12,628 nucleotides of DNA from Treponema sp. (GCA_031268245.1 JAIRXN010000141.1:1-12628), one strand, 5' to 3'. Counted from the stretch's first letter, positions 1 to 7,959 are shown. Notes: generated by a model not told the origin, from the sequence alone. A program made the numbers and translations.

Positions 1-15
1 AAACTGCCGATTATT

Positions 16-1287
16 ATGATAATGATGATGAAAGGAAAACCCCGCGGTATTCTTCTCTTTTGCCTCCTCTCTCTCTGCGGCTTATCCGGCGCCTATTCCC
101 AGGAGGAACCGGTTTTTGCCCCCTTTATTTCCCGGTTACAGGCCGAGATCCGGAATAATCTGGTGAGGCTTTCATGGCTGGATTCCGCCGATGCGACAGG
201 GCCGGTCTATATCTTCCGCTCCCTCACGCCCTTTACGGGAACCGGCCCAAATCCTTCCGGGATGCCCATAGAGGTACCCTACGGAACCCAATACTATGTC
301 GATGAAATCGAGCCTTCCGGCGGGAACAGGAACATCTACTATTTTATTGCGGCAAGCAGCGGAGAAGCTGATGGTTCCGGTTCCCGCCGCCGTTATGATG
401 TCTTTATCCCCTATAACAACACCATTCAGGTTGATATGAGCGCTGTCGAAGGGCTGGATCTCTGGTTTGCTCAGACACTGCAGCCTGTGGAATCGGGGAT
501 CTTCGGTCTTGAAGCCACGGCCCAGACCGGCGCTGTACTGATAAATTACCACCAGGTTTCTCCCTCCAAAAACACGATCCTCTACCGCAGCGTAAGACCC
601 ATCCGGGAAACCCGGGATCTTCTCAGTGCGGTGATAGTCCAGTCGGGGATAGACCCGCCTTTTACCGATTATCCTGTTCCGGGAATTCTCTATTACTACG
701 CGGCTATCTTTGAAGATGATCTGACCCGCGGTTCGGTGGGGATATACCCCGGCAGAAACGCTACGCTTAATGGCGTGGAAGTCCCGCCGGACGAAGGCCG
801 TTCCGGGCTTCCCCGTGTAGAACTGCGCTCCATGCCCCTGCCTCTCCTCTCGCTGTACAATGCCCTTCCGGGCGCCGACAGTTTTACTGCGATCCCCGAT
901 CCGGTTCCCATGAGTCCCGCCGCGGCAAAGGCGGTAGAGGCATTGGGCAGGCCGGAAGCAAAGAAACGGGAATTCAAATGGCCCCGCGCCTTTAACCAGG
1001 ATATGGAAAGTCCCGCGGGGGGAGAAGAGTCGGTTCTCCGTTCAATCGTGCAGGAAAACTTTTTGAAACGCGACTGGCCCGAATGCCGCCGAAGGCTTCT
1101 CTCCTACCTTTCCATTCCCCGTTCCGGTTCCTCCGAAGGACGTGCCCGTTTCTACCTGGGGCAGACATGGTACTACTCCGGAAATTACCGGCAGGCTCTG
1201 CTGGAATTCCTTGCGGTAGAAGACGCATACCCGCAGGAAGCCAGGGAATGGATCCAGGAAACACTCTACAGACTTATACAGTCCTAA
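16..1287 (+). CDS. Secreted hypothetical protein with repeated beta-rich domains and a C-terminal TPR-like segment
   Basis: I do not recognise this family. The 423-residue product starts with a run of Met/Ile codons (ATG at 16, 22, 25 and 28). No Shine-Dalgarno is visible in the 15 bases available, so the start is uncertain; ATG 28 gives the most compact signal peptide. A hydrophobic core (about residues 11-25) ending in GAYSQ looks like a Sec signal with cleavage near residue 28. A Cys at 21 is a poor lipobox because Leu precedes it. Residues 35-130 and 155-245 look like two related beta-rich repeats: both carry a 'L..SW/NYH ... YRS/FRS ... YYY/IYYF.AA' pattern, as in fibronectin-III-like modules. 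Residues 340-420 are helical and TPR-like, with GRARFYLGQTWYYSGNYRQA. It probably acts in the periplasm or outer envelope. It converges on the TPR gene with only 10 nt between stop codons. The reading frame is clean throughout, so the gene call is firm; the function is unknown. Confidence 0.8.
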   Translation: MIMMMKGKPRGILLFCLLSLCGLSGAYSQEEPVFAPFISRLQAEIRNNLVRLSWLDSADATGPVYIFRSLTPFTGTGPNPSGMPIEVPYGTQYYVDEIEPSGGNRNIYYFIAASSGEADGSGSRRRYDVFIPYNNTIQVDMSAVEGLDLWFAQTLQPVESGIFGLEATAQTGAVLINYHQVSPSKNTILYRSVRPIRETRDLLSAVIVQSGIDPPFTDYPVPGILYYYAAIFEDDLTRGSVGIYPGRNATLNGVEVPPDEGRSGLPRVELRSMPLPLLSLYNALPGADSFTAIPDPVPMSPAAAKAVEALGRPEAKKREFKWPRAFNQDMESPAGGEESVLRSIVQENFLKRDWPECRRRLLSYLSIPRSGSSEGRARFYLGQTWYYSGNYRQALLEFLAVEDAYPQEAREWIQETLYRLIQS

Positions 1288-1297
1288 AGAAGCAGAT

Positions 1298-3385
1298 CTA
1301 CCGCAGAGTCCGCAAAAGGGCTTCCAGTTCCGGATTTTCTACCCTGGCCGGAGTGTTTTCGGCGGCAGCATTCTCCCCGGGCTGCGGGATGATCTCGTCC
1401 CCCGCCTCTATCCGGTCAAAGAAACCCTTGCGGACAAGGGCGCCCTGGGATACCTCCTCCCCCAGAGAAGTAACAGTAAAAGTACCGGTAACATCCTGGG
1501 GGCTGTACACAAGACCGCTGCCTTCGTTATTTGTTCTGACAGTACCTTTGCGCACTATATCAAAGACAGCTCCTTCTTTTACGCCGTCGGCCTTGCCCTT
1601 GTCGATAAGTCCCTGGGCCTGCCGCCTGGAGAGAAGTTCCGCCCGGAAAGGCAGAACAGAATCAATGCGGGAAACGATACCCCGGCCGGCATTGCGCAGC
1701 CTGCCGGTTCCTGTACGGAACACGGAAAAACTTGCCGCGGCGGAACCCGTCCTCCCCACATGGAGATCTCCCTGTATAGAAATGTCCCTGTCGCTCTCCC
1801 GGACGGAAACAATCAAAAAATAATCCGCTCCCGCTTCCCTCGCAAGCCTGTAGGCCGCGGAAAAAGACGGCTGCCTGAATTCCAGGTTTATACATTCAAG
1901 GTTTCTGTGATGAGAGAGAAGTTCCCGGATATAGGCGGAAGCTACGGCGCCTGCATCGGCGTGCCGGAAACTCGACTGCCCGGAAACCGAAAAGATCGCC
2001 AGCTTCCAGTGTCGTTTTACCGCCATTACAGGGTCCACATTCCATCTCTGGTGCAGCGCTCCTGCAAGGACGGAAGCATAGGCTTCCACCGCATCGTCAA
2101 TACTTCTGTCGGAGAGTCCAAGGTTCTGCAGAAAACGCAGTTCCTCAAGGTAACGGGCCGGGTAACCCCCCAGTCTGAGCAGTTCCGCATAGTCCCGTCT
2201 CTCTTTGGCATAAGGATTAAGCCGCAGTCCCCGGCGGTATTCAAAGAGGGCTTCTTCGGCAAGGTTGCGGGATCTGTAATCCCCGGCTCGCTCAAAATGC
2301 CAGGAAGCCCAGCGGCTCCGTCCCGCATCCTCCAGCGTAGTATTATTGATGATGAGATCTTCAAGACTTGAACGGATAAATTCATCTTCCTGATCGATGT
2401 CCGCCCCGGTAGAAAGTATGTTGATAGCGTCGGAAAAACGCCCCATGCGGCTGTAGGCAAGTCCCTTGAGGTACCATGCGCCGCTATCATTCCTGTCTGC
2501 GGCAATGCTCTCATCGGCAAGCCGGGCGGCCTCTTCCCACTGACCGGCACGGTAACGGAGGGAAGCAAGCAGGGAACGGGCCGGAGCAAAGCCGGGACGG
2601 TAAAAAAGGCAGTCCTCCGCATTGGCAATGCCGCCGGCCACATTGCCGTCCTGGGCATCAAGATAGGCGGCATAGTAATAGACACGGTAATCCCCCTCAT
2701 GGCGCCTGCGGGCCTCTTCAATATAGAGACGGGCATTCTCCCTGTCTCCCAGGGAACCTGCAACAAGCGCAAGCGAAACCAGAATCCGGCGGTCATCGGG
2801 GTAGCGGCGGTTTGCATCCCTGAGTCGCAGCAGGGCTTCGCTTACCCGGCCATGGCCTATATCCAGCTCTGCCGAAGCGAAGAGGGCCTCCCTGTTGTAG
2901 GGCTCTTTGGCAAGAATCTCCTGGATAAGCGTCTGGGCGGCGTCAAGCCGGCCCAGGGCAATCAAAATTGACGCTTCCATGTTGGCAACAGCCATGCTGC
3001 CCCGTGCAAGGGAACGGGCCTTGCCCGCCCAGGAGAGAGCCTGATCAAATTCACCCAGCCGGTAGTAACACTCCGAAAGCGCAAAAGTCCCTTCGGCATG
3101 GGCAGGATTCAAACGGAGGCATTCCAGAAAGGCTTCCGCCGCAGAGTACCAGTTTTCCTCCACCATGAAACTGCGTCCCTTCCCGTACCAGTCTCCCGCA
3201 GTATTTTGGGCATACAGGCCCCCGGCGGCGCTTAAAAGGATCAACAACCCCGCCGCAAGCAGCGGGGTATGTTGTTCTCTAAAGGTATTGGACTCAGGTT
3301 TCATGCCCTTATTACGCCCCAAGGGGCGGGGTATGAAACCCTCGCCACGAATCAGAAAAGCCGGGAGCAGCTTCAAAGCTTTCAA
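1298..3385 (-). CDS. Large secreted TPR protein with a FlgT/CsgG-like C-terminal region
   Basis: The 695-residue product is the last gene of the phoH operon. Residues about 62-405 are successive TPR-type helical hairpins, for example GDWYGKGRSFMVEENWYSAA, GTFALSECYYRLGEFDQAL and AWYLKGLAYSRMGRFSDAI, and they probably form a protein-binding scaffold. Residues about 460-575 contain an alpha/beta region (KLAIFSVSG ... AREAGADYFLIVSV). Residues 585-670 look like a small beta domain (LIDKGKADGVKEGAVFDIV ... IEAGDEI). Both resemble CsgG/FlgT-type envelope proteins, but that resemblance is by eye and weak. The chosen start is a TTG at 3385 with GAGGAG six bases upstream, overlapping the tlyC stop. 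An ATG at 3304 (residue 28) has only a badly placed AAGGG. A hydrophobic stretch (residues 41-57) ending in LYAQ is a probable signal peptide, so the TTG start gives an unusually long n-region of about 40 residues. Two palindromic elements lie inside this 5' segment. The TPR call is firm; the partner and role are unknown. Confidence 0.85.
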   Translation of the reverse strand: MKALKLLPAFLIRGEGFIPRPLGRNKGMKPESNTFREQHTPLLAAGLLILLSAAGGLYAQNTAGDWYGKGRSFMVEENWYSAAEAFLECLRLNPAHAEGTFALSECYYRLGEFDQALSWAGKARSLARGSMAVANMEASILIALGRLDAAQTLIQEILAKEPYNREALFASAELDIGHGRVSEALLRLRDANRRYPDDRRILVSLALVAGSLGDRENARLYIEEARRRHEGDYRVYYYAAYLDAQDGNVAGGIANAEDCLFYRPGFAPARSLLASLRYRAGQWEEAARLADESIAADRNDSGAWYLKGLAYSRMGRFSDAINILSTGADIDQEDEFIRSSLEDLIINNTTLEDAGRSRWASWHFERAGDYRSRNLAEEALFEYRRGLRLNPYAKERRDYAELLRLGGYPARYLEELRFLQNLGLSDRSIDDAVEAYASVLAGALHQRWNVDPVMAVKRHWKLAIFSVSGQSSFRHADAGAVASAYIRELLSHHRNLECINLEFRQPSFSAAYRLAREAGADYFLIVSVRESDRDISIQGDLHVGRTGSAAASFSVFRTGTGRLRNAGRGIVSRIDSVLPFRAELLSRRQAQGLIDKGKADGVKEGAVFDIVRKGTVRTNNEGSGLVYSPQDVTGTFTVTSLGEEVSQGALVRKGFFDRIEAGDEIIPQPGENAAAENTPARVENPELEALLRTLR
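3243..3276. repeat. Palindromic element 1 inside the TPR gene signal-peptide region
   Basis: An imperfect inverted repeat: AACAAC (3243-3248) pairs with GTTGTT (3271-3276) and CCCGC (3249-3253) pairs with GCGGG (3262-3266), with a short bulge on one side. Its core (3251-3271) matches 18 of 21 bases of the core of the second palindrome at 3315-3335, including a shared GCGGGGTATG end. On the coding strand it encodes part of the hydrophobic core of the signal peptide (around HTPLLAAGLL). Similarity of the two cores suggests copies of a small mobile or REP-like palindrome; only these two were found by eye in the window. Confidence 0.5.
3297..3340. repeat. Palindromic element 2 inside the TPR gene 5' end
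   Basis: The outer arms GGTTTCAT (3297-3304) and ATGAAACC (3333-3340) are perfect reverse complements. Inside them CGCCCC (3315-3320) pairs with GGGGCG (3323-3328). The two stems are separated by unpaired bases. The core 3315-3335 is an 18/21 match to the core of element 1, 64 bases away. On the coding strand it encodes GFIPRPLGRNKGMKP, a stretch that looks unlike an ordinary signal-peptide n-region. This fits a palindromic element inserted in frame, or an element in a leader region if the true start is ATG 3304. Confidence 0.55.
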
Positions 3386-3391
3386 AATTAA

Positions 3392-3397
3392 CTCCTC
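3392..3397 (-). promoter_or_regulatory. Ribosome binding site deciding the TTG start of the TPR gene
   Basis: GAGGAG on the minus strand overlaps the TGA stop of the upstream tlyC-like gene and lies six bases before a TTG codon. No comparable site precedes the alternative ATG at 3304. This favours initiation at TTG and coupled translation from the upstream gene. Confidence 0.55.
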
Positions 3398-4208
3398 ACT
3401 GTGCTGCGGGCGTCTTGTGCAGGACTATTTTTACACTGTTAATCTTGTGCCCGTCCATGTCCTGAATGATAAAATCCGTATTTTCCCAGACCGCTTTTTC
3501 GTGGAGCACGGGAATCTTGCCGAAAAGATCGAAGACAAAACCTCCCAGCGTATCAAAATCTTCCGCGGGAAACTCGATGCCTGTCTCCTCCGCAAGATCC
3601 TCCAGATTCACCCTGGCGGCGCAGAGCCAGATTCCCTCTCCAATCTCAACGATATCTTCCATTTCGTGATCAAATTCATCCTGTATGTCCCCTACGATCT
3701 CTTCAATGATGTCTTCCATACACACGATACCGGAAACACCGCCGTACTCATCCACAACGACTGCAACATGGACTCTGCGGCGGCGCATTTCCCGGAGCAG
3801 ATCATCAATATGTTTGGCGCCGGGAACAAAGAAAGGCTTGCGGAGCATTTTTTTAATGTCAAACTCTTCCTGCCGTACAAGGGAACACAGCACATCCTTG
3901 ACATGCAGAATACCTGTTACATTATCAATGGTATCCTCATAGACGGGAAAACGGGAATGTTCACTCTCCGCCATAAGGGAGAGAAGCTCTTCCTTGCCCG
4001 CATCGGAGGAAAGAAAAACCGTGTCCGTCCGGGGTACCATCACCTCCTTAACGGTGGTTCCGGAAAGTTCCACTATGCCCCGAATCATCTCTTTCTGATC
4101 CGATTCCAGGGACTGCATGGTTTTCCGGTCAGGAATCAAGGCCGGAGCCTTCGAAGATCCCTCTTCCCCCCTTTTGGATTTTCCTCTCCCAAAAAATCCA
4201 ATACTCAT
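3396..4208 (-). CDS. tlyC: CorC/TlyC-type CBS-domain protein
   Basis: A 270-residue soluble protein of the CorC/HlyC family, often annotated hemolysin C or TlyC in spirochaetes. Two CBS domains are visible: about residues 55-115 (VMVPRTDTVFL ... RFPVYEDTIDNVTGILHVKD) and 122-175 (VHVAVVVDEYGGVSGIVCMED). A CorC_HlyC/transporter-associated domain follows at about 188-266. There is no DUF21 membrane domain, so it resembles E. coli CorC/YbeX in size and layout. CBS pairs usually bind adenine nucleotides. Family members are linked to magnesium and cobalt resistance and, for YbeX, to ribosome metabolism; haemolytic activity should not be assumed. AGGAGG lies five bases before the ATG. The start overlaps the ybeY stop in an ATGA junction, so translation is probably coupled. 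It sits beside ybeY and phoH, as ybeX does in E. coli. The family call is firm. Confidence 0.92.
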   Translation of the reverse strand: MSIGFFGRGKSKRGEEGSSKAPALIPDRKTMQSLESDQKEMIRGIVELSGTTVKEVMVPRTDTVFLSSDAGKEELLSLMAESEHSRFPVYEDTIDNVTGILHVKDVLCSLVRQEEFDIKKMLRKPFFVPGAKHIDDLLREMRRRRVHVAVVVDEYGGVSGIVCMEDIIEEIVGDIQDEFDHEMEDIVEIGEGIWLCAARVNLEDLAEETGIEFPAEDFDTLGGFVFDLFGKIPVLHEKAVWENTDFIIQDMDGHKINSVKIVLHKTPAAQ

Positions 4209-4678
4209 GAAACCTCCTCACAGACAGTAATTATGTGTTCCTCTTTCAACTTCAAAAGCAGATCCTCCTGCAGGCGGAGCATGGCTTCACCTGAATCGTT
4301 ACTTTGATGATCCATGCCGTCAAGATGCAGTATACCATGGATCACAAGCCGCCGCAGTTCCTCGTCCCCGCTTACGCCGAAAAACCTGGAATTTTCTTCC
4401 AGGGCTTCAAGCGAGATGACAATGTCGCCGGGCAGATAGAATTCCTGTCCGTCTTCGTCCAGGGTTTCACCCAGAGGAAAAGACAGAATATCTGTAGCCT
4501 CGTCCCGTTTCCGGTATCGGGCATTGAGGGATTTGATAAAACTGTTGCTGCAGAAAAGAAAAGAAAGAATCCAGCGATCTTTGCCCAGGGCAGAGAGAAC
4601 CTTGAAGGAAAAAGTTTCCAATGCTTCCGTCCAGGAAGGCAGGGGCACCTCTTCCGCTTTTACCGAAGCGCGGTTCAT
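4205..4678 (-). CDS. ybeY: YbeY endoribonuclease / rRNA maturation factor
   Basis: A 157-residue protein of the UPF0054/YbeY family, the normal length. The zinc-binding signature HGILHLDGMDH is intact, with metal ligands His114, His118 and His124. The family motif around residues 57-68 (KRDEATDILSFP) is also present. YbeY is a metal-dependent single-strand endoribonuclease needed for 16S rRNA 3'-end maturation and 70S quality control in the bacteria where it has been studied. The ATG overlaps the pgpH stop by four bases (ATGA), and its own stop overlaps the next start the same way. It lies in one operon with phoH (YbeZ), its known partner in E. coli. Assignment is firm. Confidence 0.95.
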   Translation of the reverse strand: MNRASVKAEEVPLPSWTEALETFSFKVLSALGKDRWILSFLFCSNSFIKSLNARYRKRDEATDILSFPLGETLDEDGQEFYLPGDIVISLEALEENSRFFGVSGDEELRRLVIHGILHLDGMDHQSNDSGEAMLRLQEDLLLKLKEEHIITVCEEVS

Positions 4679-6987
4679 TTGTTTTCTCCCCCGGCGGCAG
4701 AAAAACTGCTGCCGCCGGTTTTGCCGTTGGCGGAAAGGTTCTGTTCTCTGGACGGCGGCTTGGGATACTCGATACGGGAATGGTAGTGCCCTGCCAAGAC
4801 ACGGACAAAGGCATTCTTGATTGTTTCGAGATCCTTAAAGGTAAGTTCCGCCCGGGAAAGCTGACCGTGCTCCATCTTGTTGTTAAACAGTTCCCGGATA
4901 TATTTTTCCATGGAAGACACGGTAGGTTTTTTAAGGGTTCTTACCGCAGCTTCGGTTACATCCGCCAGCATTACTACTGCAGATTCCCGGGAACGGGGAG
5001 GAGTACCGGGATAGGAAAAATCTTCCGTACTTACCGGAGACTTCCTGCGGGAATCGGGCTTCTCCTGTTTTAGGGCCTTATCGTAGAACCAGGAAATAAG
5101 GGAGTTACCGTGATGCTCCACGATAATATCCTGTACCTGACGGGGCAGCCCCAACTGGCGGGCCTTTTCAAGCCCAATCCTTACATGACTGCGGATGATC
5201 GTAGCGGAAAGCCGGGGGGCAAGATCGTCATGGGGATTGTAGTCCCTCTGGTTTTCCACGAAGTATTCGCTCTGCTCCATCTTCCCCAGGTCATGGTAGT
5301 AGGCCCCCACCCGCGCCAGAAGCGCATTGGCCCCGATATCGTGGCAGGCCGCCTCTGCCAGATTAGCCACCATGATCGAGTGGCTGTAGGTTCCCGGAGC
5401 GGCGGCAAAAAGCTTCTTTAATGCCGGGGAATTGAGATCGGAAAGTTCCCGGAGACGGAAAGTAGTAGCGGCATTCATCGCCTGTTCCAGAACAGGGAGG
5501 AAACCCATTACCAGCATCCCGGAGGCAAGGCCGTTAAAGGCGGCCCAGAAAAACATGGGTGGGGAACCGGCAAACCCTGTCCCCCGGGTAAGCAGGATCG
5601 CGAGAGCGGCAACACAGTTCGCAGCCGCTATGAAGAGCCCGGCCTTGATAATATCCATGCGATTTTCCGCTTTTTCCAGAGAATAGGAGGCGGAGACTGC
5701 GGAAACCAGGGCAAAGATTAAAGCGGACGCATCATAAGAACCGGAAACCCATGCGCCCAGCGGCAGGGCCATGCCCAGCACCAGCGCAAGCCGGGGGCTT
5801 ATGAGAATCGCAGGCAGCATGATCAGCAGGGCCGTGGGTATCAGTATAGAAACAGGGAATGATTCGGTATTCAGAGAAAGACCGGCGGTAAAGGCCGCCC
5901 CGGAAAGATAGATAACGGAAAGAGCGATGATCAGGAACACTTCGGAATTTTCAAGAGTCCTCCCGGTAATCCGCCGGGAACCGAGAAATACCAAAAGCCT
6001 AAAGACAAGGAAAAGGAGGAGCAGATGACCTGTGACGAGCCGGGGATTTTGCCCCGGAAGACTCTGGTTCAGAGCCCTGAGAGCCCGCATATTCTCTTCG
6101 GTAATGATAAAACCCTTGCGAATCACCTGTTCACCCTGTTCAAAATGATGCACGACCGGTTCGACGCGGACTCTGATTCCCGCCACCTGCCGCCGGGTAT
6201 CTTCTTCGGAAAAGAACACATTTTCCCTGATAAAGGGTTGAAGCAATTCCCCGGCGATCAAGACAAAGGCAGGAGAAAACGCCTCCCCGGAAATGTACTG
6301 ATTCAGGACCTCAAGGGCATTTTCCATGGTTATTATGTCGCTGTAGGGGATATGTTCCGATTCCGTCCGCTGGCCGCTGACAAGAAGCACCTCCGCCATA
6401 TCGGGGTTGTAGAGCCCCAGGCTGTCCCTCGGCACAAGACATACCCCCCGTTGATAGAGGTTTCTCAAAGCGATGCCGCCGTACTCACCGAACTTCTCCC
6501 GGTCTTTATCGGAATAGAGGAATTCCAGTACGCCGCCGGGAAATTTCCCCGGATATTTGGCCTGAATCGCAAGGGCAAAGGCGGCGAGGGAAACCTCCTC
6601 CTGAAAAAGCTTCAGGGAAAGGGCAAAAAAAGCCTCCCACTCGGCCAGGGAATCCTCGGCAACCTCAGGATTGAACCTGAAAACTGCCGGAACAAGCCGT
6701 TCCTGGGCCTCTATACGGAGCCGGGTAGCCGCTTCATCCACAAAAGAGAAGGGCTTTTCCACAACCACATCCCTGTCCGCCACCTTACCCACTTCAAATT
6801 CCCGCAGATCGCTTAAACCGGAACGGAAACCGTGGCTGGAAATGACTATTATTGAGGTTAAAATCAAGCCCGCAACGGCTGCCAGCGCCGGGCCGCGGCT
6901 AAAATTGGCAAAACCCAGCACATTGAGCAGTATCAGGCCGGCTTTTTTAAAATCCGGCTTCTTAATTTGCTTTTTCATGGATTGCAT
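4675..6987 (-). CDS. pgpH: PgpH-type membrane HD phosphodiesterase (probable c-di-AMP hydrolase)
   Basis: A 770-residue protein with the 7TMR-HD layout. It has an N-terminal membrane segment (about 33-53) and a large extracytoplasmic 7TMR-HDED region (about 55-310). A block of membrane helices follows (about 318-500), then a cytoplasmic HD domain. HD residues are visible: His536 (GTYSHS), His565-Asp566 (AYYHDLGKM), His601 (RSHVRIG), His625-His626 (VEHHGN) and Asp676 (MLADVTEA). Listeria PgpH, the characterised relative, hydrolyses c-di-AMP to pApA; the same role is inferred here. The reading frame starts within the end of phoH, a 26-nt overlap. Two ATGs are possible, 6987 and 6978 (nine bases later), and neither has a strong Shine-Dalgarno. 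The second gives MKKQIKK, a typical cytoplasmic n-region. A low-complexity Ser/Gly/Asn-rich tail closes the protein. Family is firm; the nucleotide substrate is inferred. Confidence 0.92.
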   Translation of the reverse strand: MQSMKKQIKKPDFKKAGLILLNVLGFANFSRGPALAAVAGLILTSIIVISSHGFRSGLSDLREFEVGKVADRDVVVEKPFSFVDEAATRLRIEAQERLVPAVFRFNPEVAEDSLAEWEAFFALSLKLFQEEVSLAAFALAIQAKYPGKFPGGVLEFLYSDKDREKFGEYGGIALRNLYQRGVCLVPRDSLGLYNPDMAEVLLVSGQRTESEHIPYSDIITMENALEVLNQYISGEAFSPAFVLIAGELLQPFIRENVFFSEEDTRRQVAGIRVRVEPVVHHFEQGEQVIRKGFIITEENMRALRALNQSLPGQNPRLVTGHLLLLFLVFRLLVFLGSRRITGRTLENSEVFLIIALSVIYLSGAAFTAGLSLNTESFPVSILIPTALLIMLPAILISPRLALVLGMALPLGAWVSGSYDASALIFALVSAVSASYSLEKAENRMDIIKAGLFIAAANCVAALAILLTRGTGFAGSPPMFFWAAFNGLASGMLVMGFLPVLEQAMNAATTFRLRELSDLNSPALKKLFAAAPGTYSHSIMVANLAEAACHDIGANALLARVGAYYHDLGKMEQSEYFVENQRDYNPHDDLAPRLSATIIRSHVRIGLEKARQLGLPRQVQDIIVEHHGNSLISWFYDKALKQEKPDSRRKSPVSTEDFSYPGTPPRSRESAVVMLADVTEAAVRTLKKPTVSSMEKYIRELFNNKMEHGQLSRAELTFKDLETIKNAFVRVLAGHYHSRIEYPKPPSREQNLSANGKTGGSSFSAAGGENK

Positions 6988-7912
6988 AGGCTTGAATTAT
7001 CTTCTTGATCAGGGGATTCCGGACTATATCGGCAGTATGAAGCCAGGCAAAGTAGAGCCCTTCGACACCGGAAAGGATGGAAACGGCATGAAGTAAACCC
7101 GATTCGTTCCTCCGGTGAAGATCTATCTGGGTAACATCCCCGGTAACTATCGCCCGGGCCCCCTCCCCGATACGGGTAAGGAACATCTTCATCTGTTCTT
7201 TGGTGGTATTCTGGGCTTCATCCAGAACGACGATACAATCATTGAGACTCCGGCCCCGCATATAGGCAAGCGGGGCAATCTCTATGACCCTGGTTTCCTC
7301 CATTCTGCGGATTGTATCGTAGGGGATCAGGGACTCCATGGCGTCATAGAGGGGACGGAGATAAGGATCGATCTTCTGGGCCAGATCCCCGGGAAGAAAA
7401 CCGAGACTTTCACCCGCCTCCACCACCGGACGGGTAAGCACCAGTTTGCGCATCTTCCGGGAAAGGACAAGCCTTAAAGCCTCCGCAATGGCAAGGTAGG
7501 TTTTACCGGTACCCGCAGGGCCGACACAGAAACAGATATCGTTATTACGCATTCCATGAATATAATCGGCTTGATTGCGGCTCCGGGGGAACACCCTGCC
7601 GAAACCATGAGGGATCTGAATAACCGACTCTTCCCGGGCCGGAGAGAGGGCTTCGAGGTTCACCGACAGGGCTTTGACATATTCGGGAGAAGGACACTCC
7701 CCTTCCCGCACCCGCCTGATAAGGCTGTCCATAAGCTCCCTGAAACGGCGTCTCCCCGATTCATCCGCCCCTTCAAGGCGAATTTCGTTTCCCCTGGCGG
7801 CTATCCGGCCTCCCAGAGAATCCTCAATGACCCTCAGGTTTCCGTCGTTGGCGCCGCATACCCCGGACAAGAGATCTCTCGAGTCCAAGACGATGGTTAT
7901 ACTGTCCTCCAT
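6962..7912 (-). CDS. phoH: PhoH-family ATPase (YbeZ-like)
   Basis: A 316-residue PhoH/YbeZ-type P-loop ATPase. Walker A is GPAGTGKT at residues 131-138 and Walker B is CIVVLDEAQN at 226-235. The TRPVVEAGESLGFLPGD motif (160-176) and the YMRGRSLND motif are typical of the family. Residues 1-90 form the small KH-like N-terminal domain seen in YbeZ proteins. YbeZ partners YbeY in RNA and ribosome metabolism, and the two genes lie in the same operon here with pgpH between them. The ATG at 7912 follows AAAGGAAC at short spacing. This is the first gene of the minus-strand operon and is divergent from cysK. The 3' end overlaps pgpH by 26 nt. Assignment to the family is firm; the RNA substrate is unknown. 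Confidence 0.95.
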   Translation of the reverse strand: MEDSITIVLDSRDLLSGVCGANDGNLRVIEDSLGGRIAARGNEIRLEGADESGRRRFRELMDSLIRRVREGECPSPEYVKALSVNLEALSPAREESVIQIPHGFGRVFPRSRNQADYIHGMRNNDICFCVGPAGTGKTYLAIAEALRLVLSRKMRKLVLTRPVVEAGESLGFLPGDLAQKIDPYLRPLYDAMESLIPYDTIRRMEETRVIEIAPLAYMRGRSLNDCIVVLDEAQNTTKEQMKMFLTRIGEGARAIVTGDVTQIDLHRRNESGLLHAVSILSGVEGLYFAWLHTADIVRNPLIKKIIQAYAIHEKAN

Positions 7913-7930
7913 TAAGTTCCTTTATAGAAA

Positions 7931-7959
7931 AGTCTATAGCCCCCTAGTCCTTTAATCAA
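7931..7959 (-). promoter_or_regulatory. Weak candidate promoter for the phoH operon
   Basis: On the minus strand TTGATT (7954-7959) is followed after 17 bases by TAGACT (7931-7936), a poor -10 match. An alternative -10, TATAGA (7933-7938), gives only 15 bases of spacing. It is the best sigma-70-like arrangement found close upstream of phoH, but it is weak. Confidence 0.3.

Noticed and set aside
1285..1300. Terminator between the convergent secreted-protein and TPR genes
   Set aside because: Only 10 nt separate the stop codons and I see no GC-rich hairpin followed by a T-tract there.
2026..2817. A 263-codon open frame on the minus strand within the TPR gene
   Set aside because: It is a frame-shifted shadow of the TPR coding sequence, with a skewed Met/Pro/Thr-rich composition.
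3165..4307. A 380-codon open frame on the plus strand
   Set aside because: It lies antisense to the TPR 5' end, the complete tlyC-like gene and part of ybeY, all of which have recognised motifs and good ribosome binding sites. Its protein has no recognisable domain.
6025..6816. A 263-codon open frame on the plus strand opposite pgpH
   Set aside because: It is antisense to the 7TMR-HDED region of pgpH, which is intact and in frame. No family resemblance was seen.
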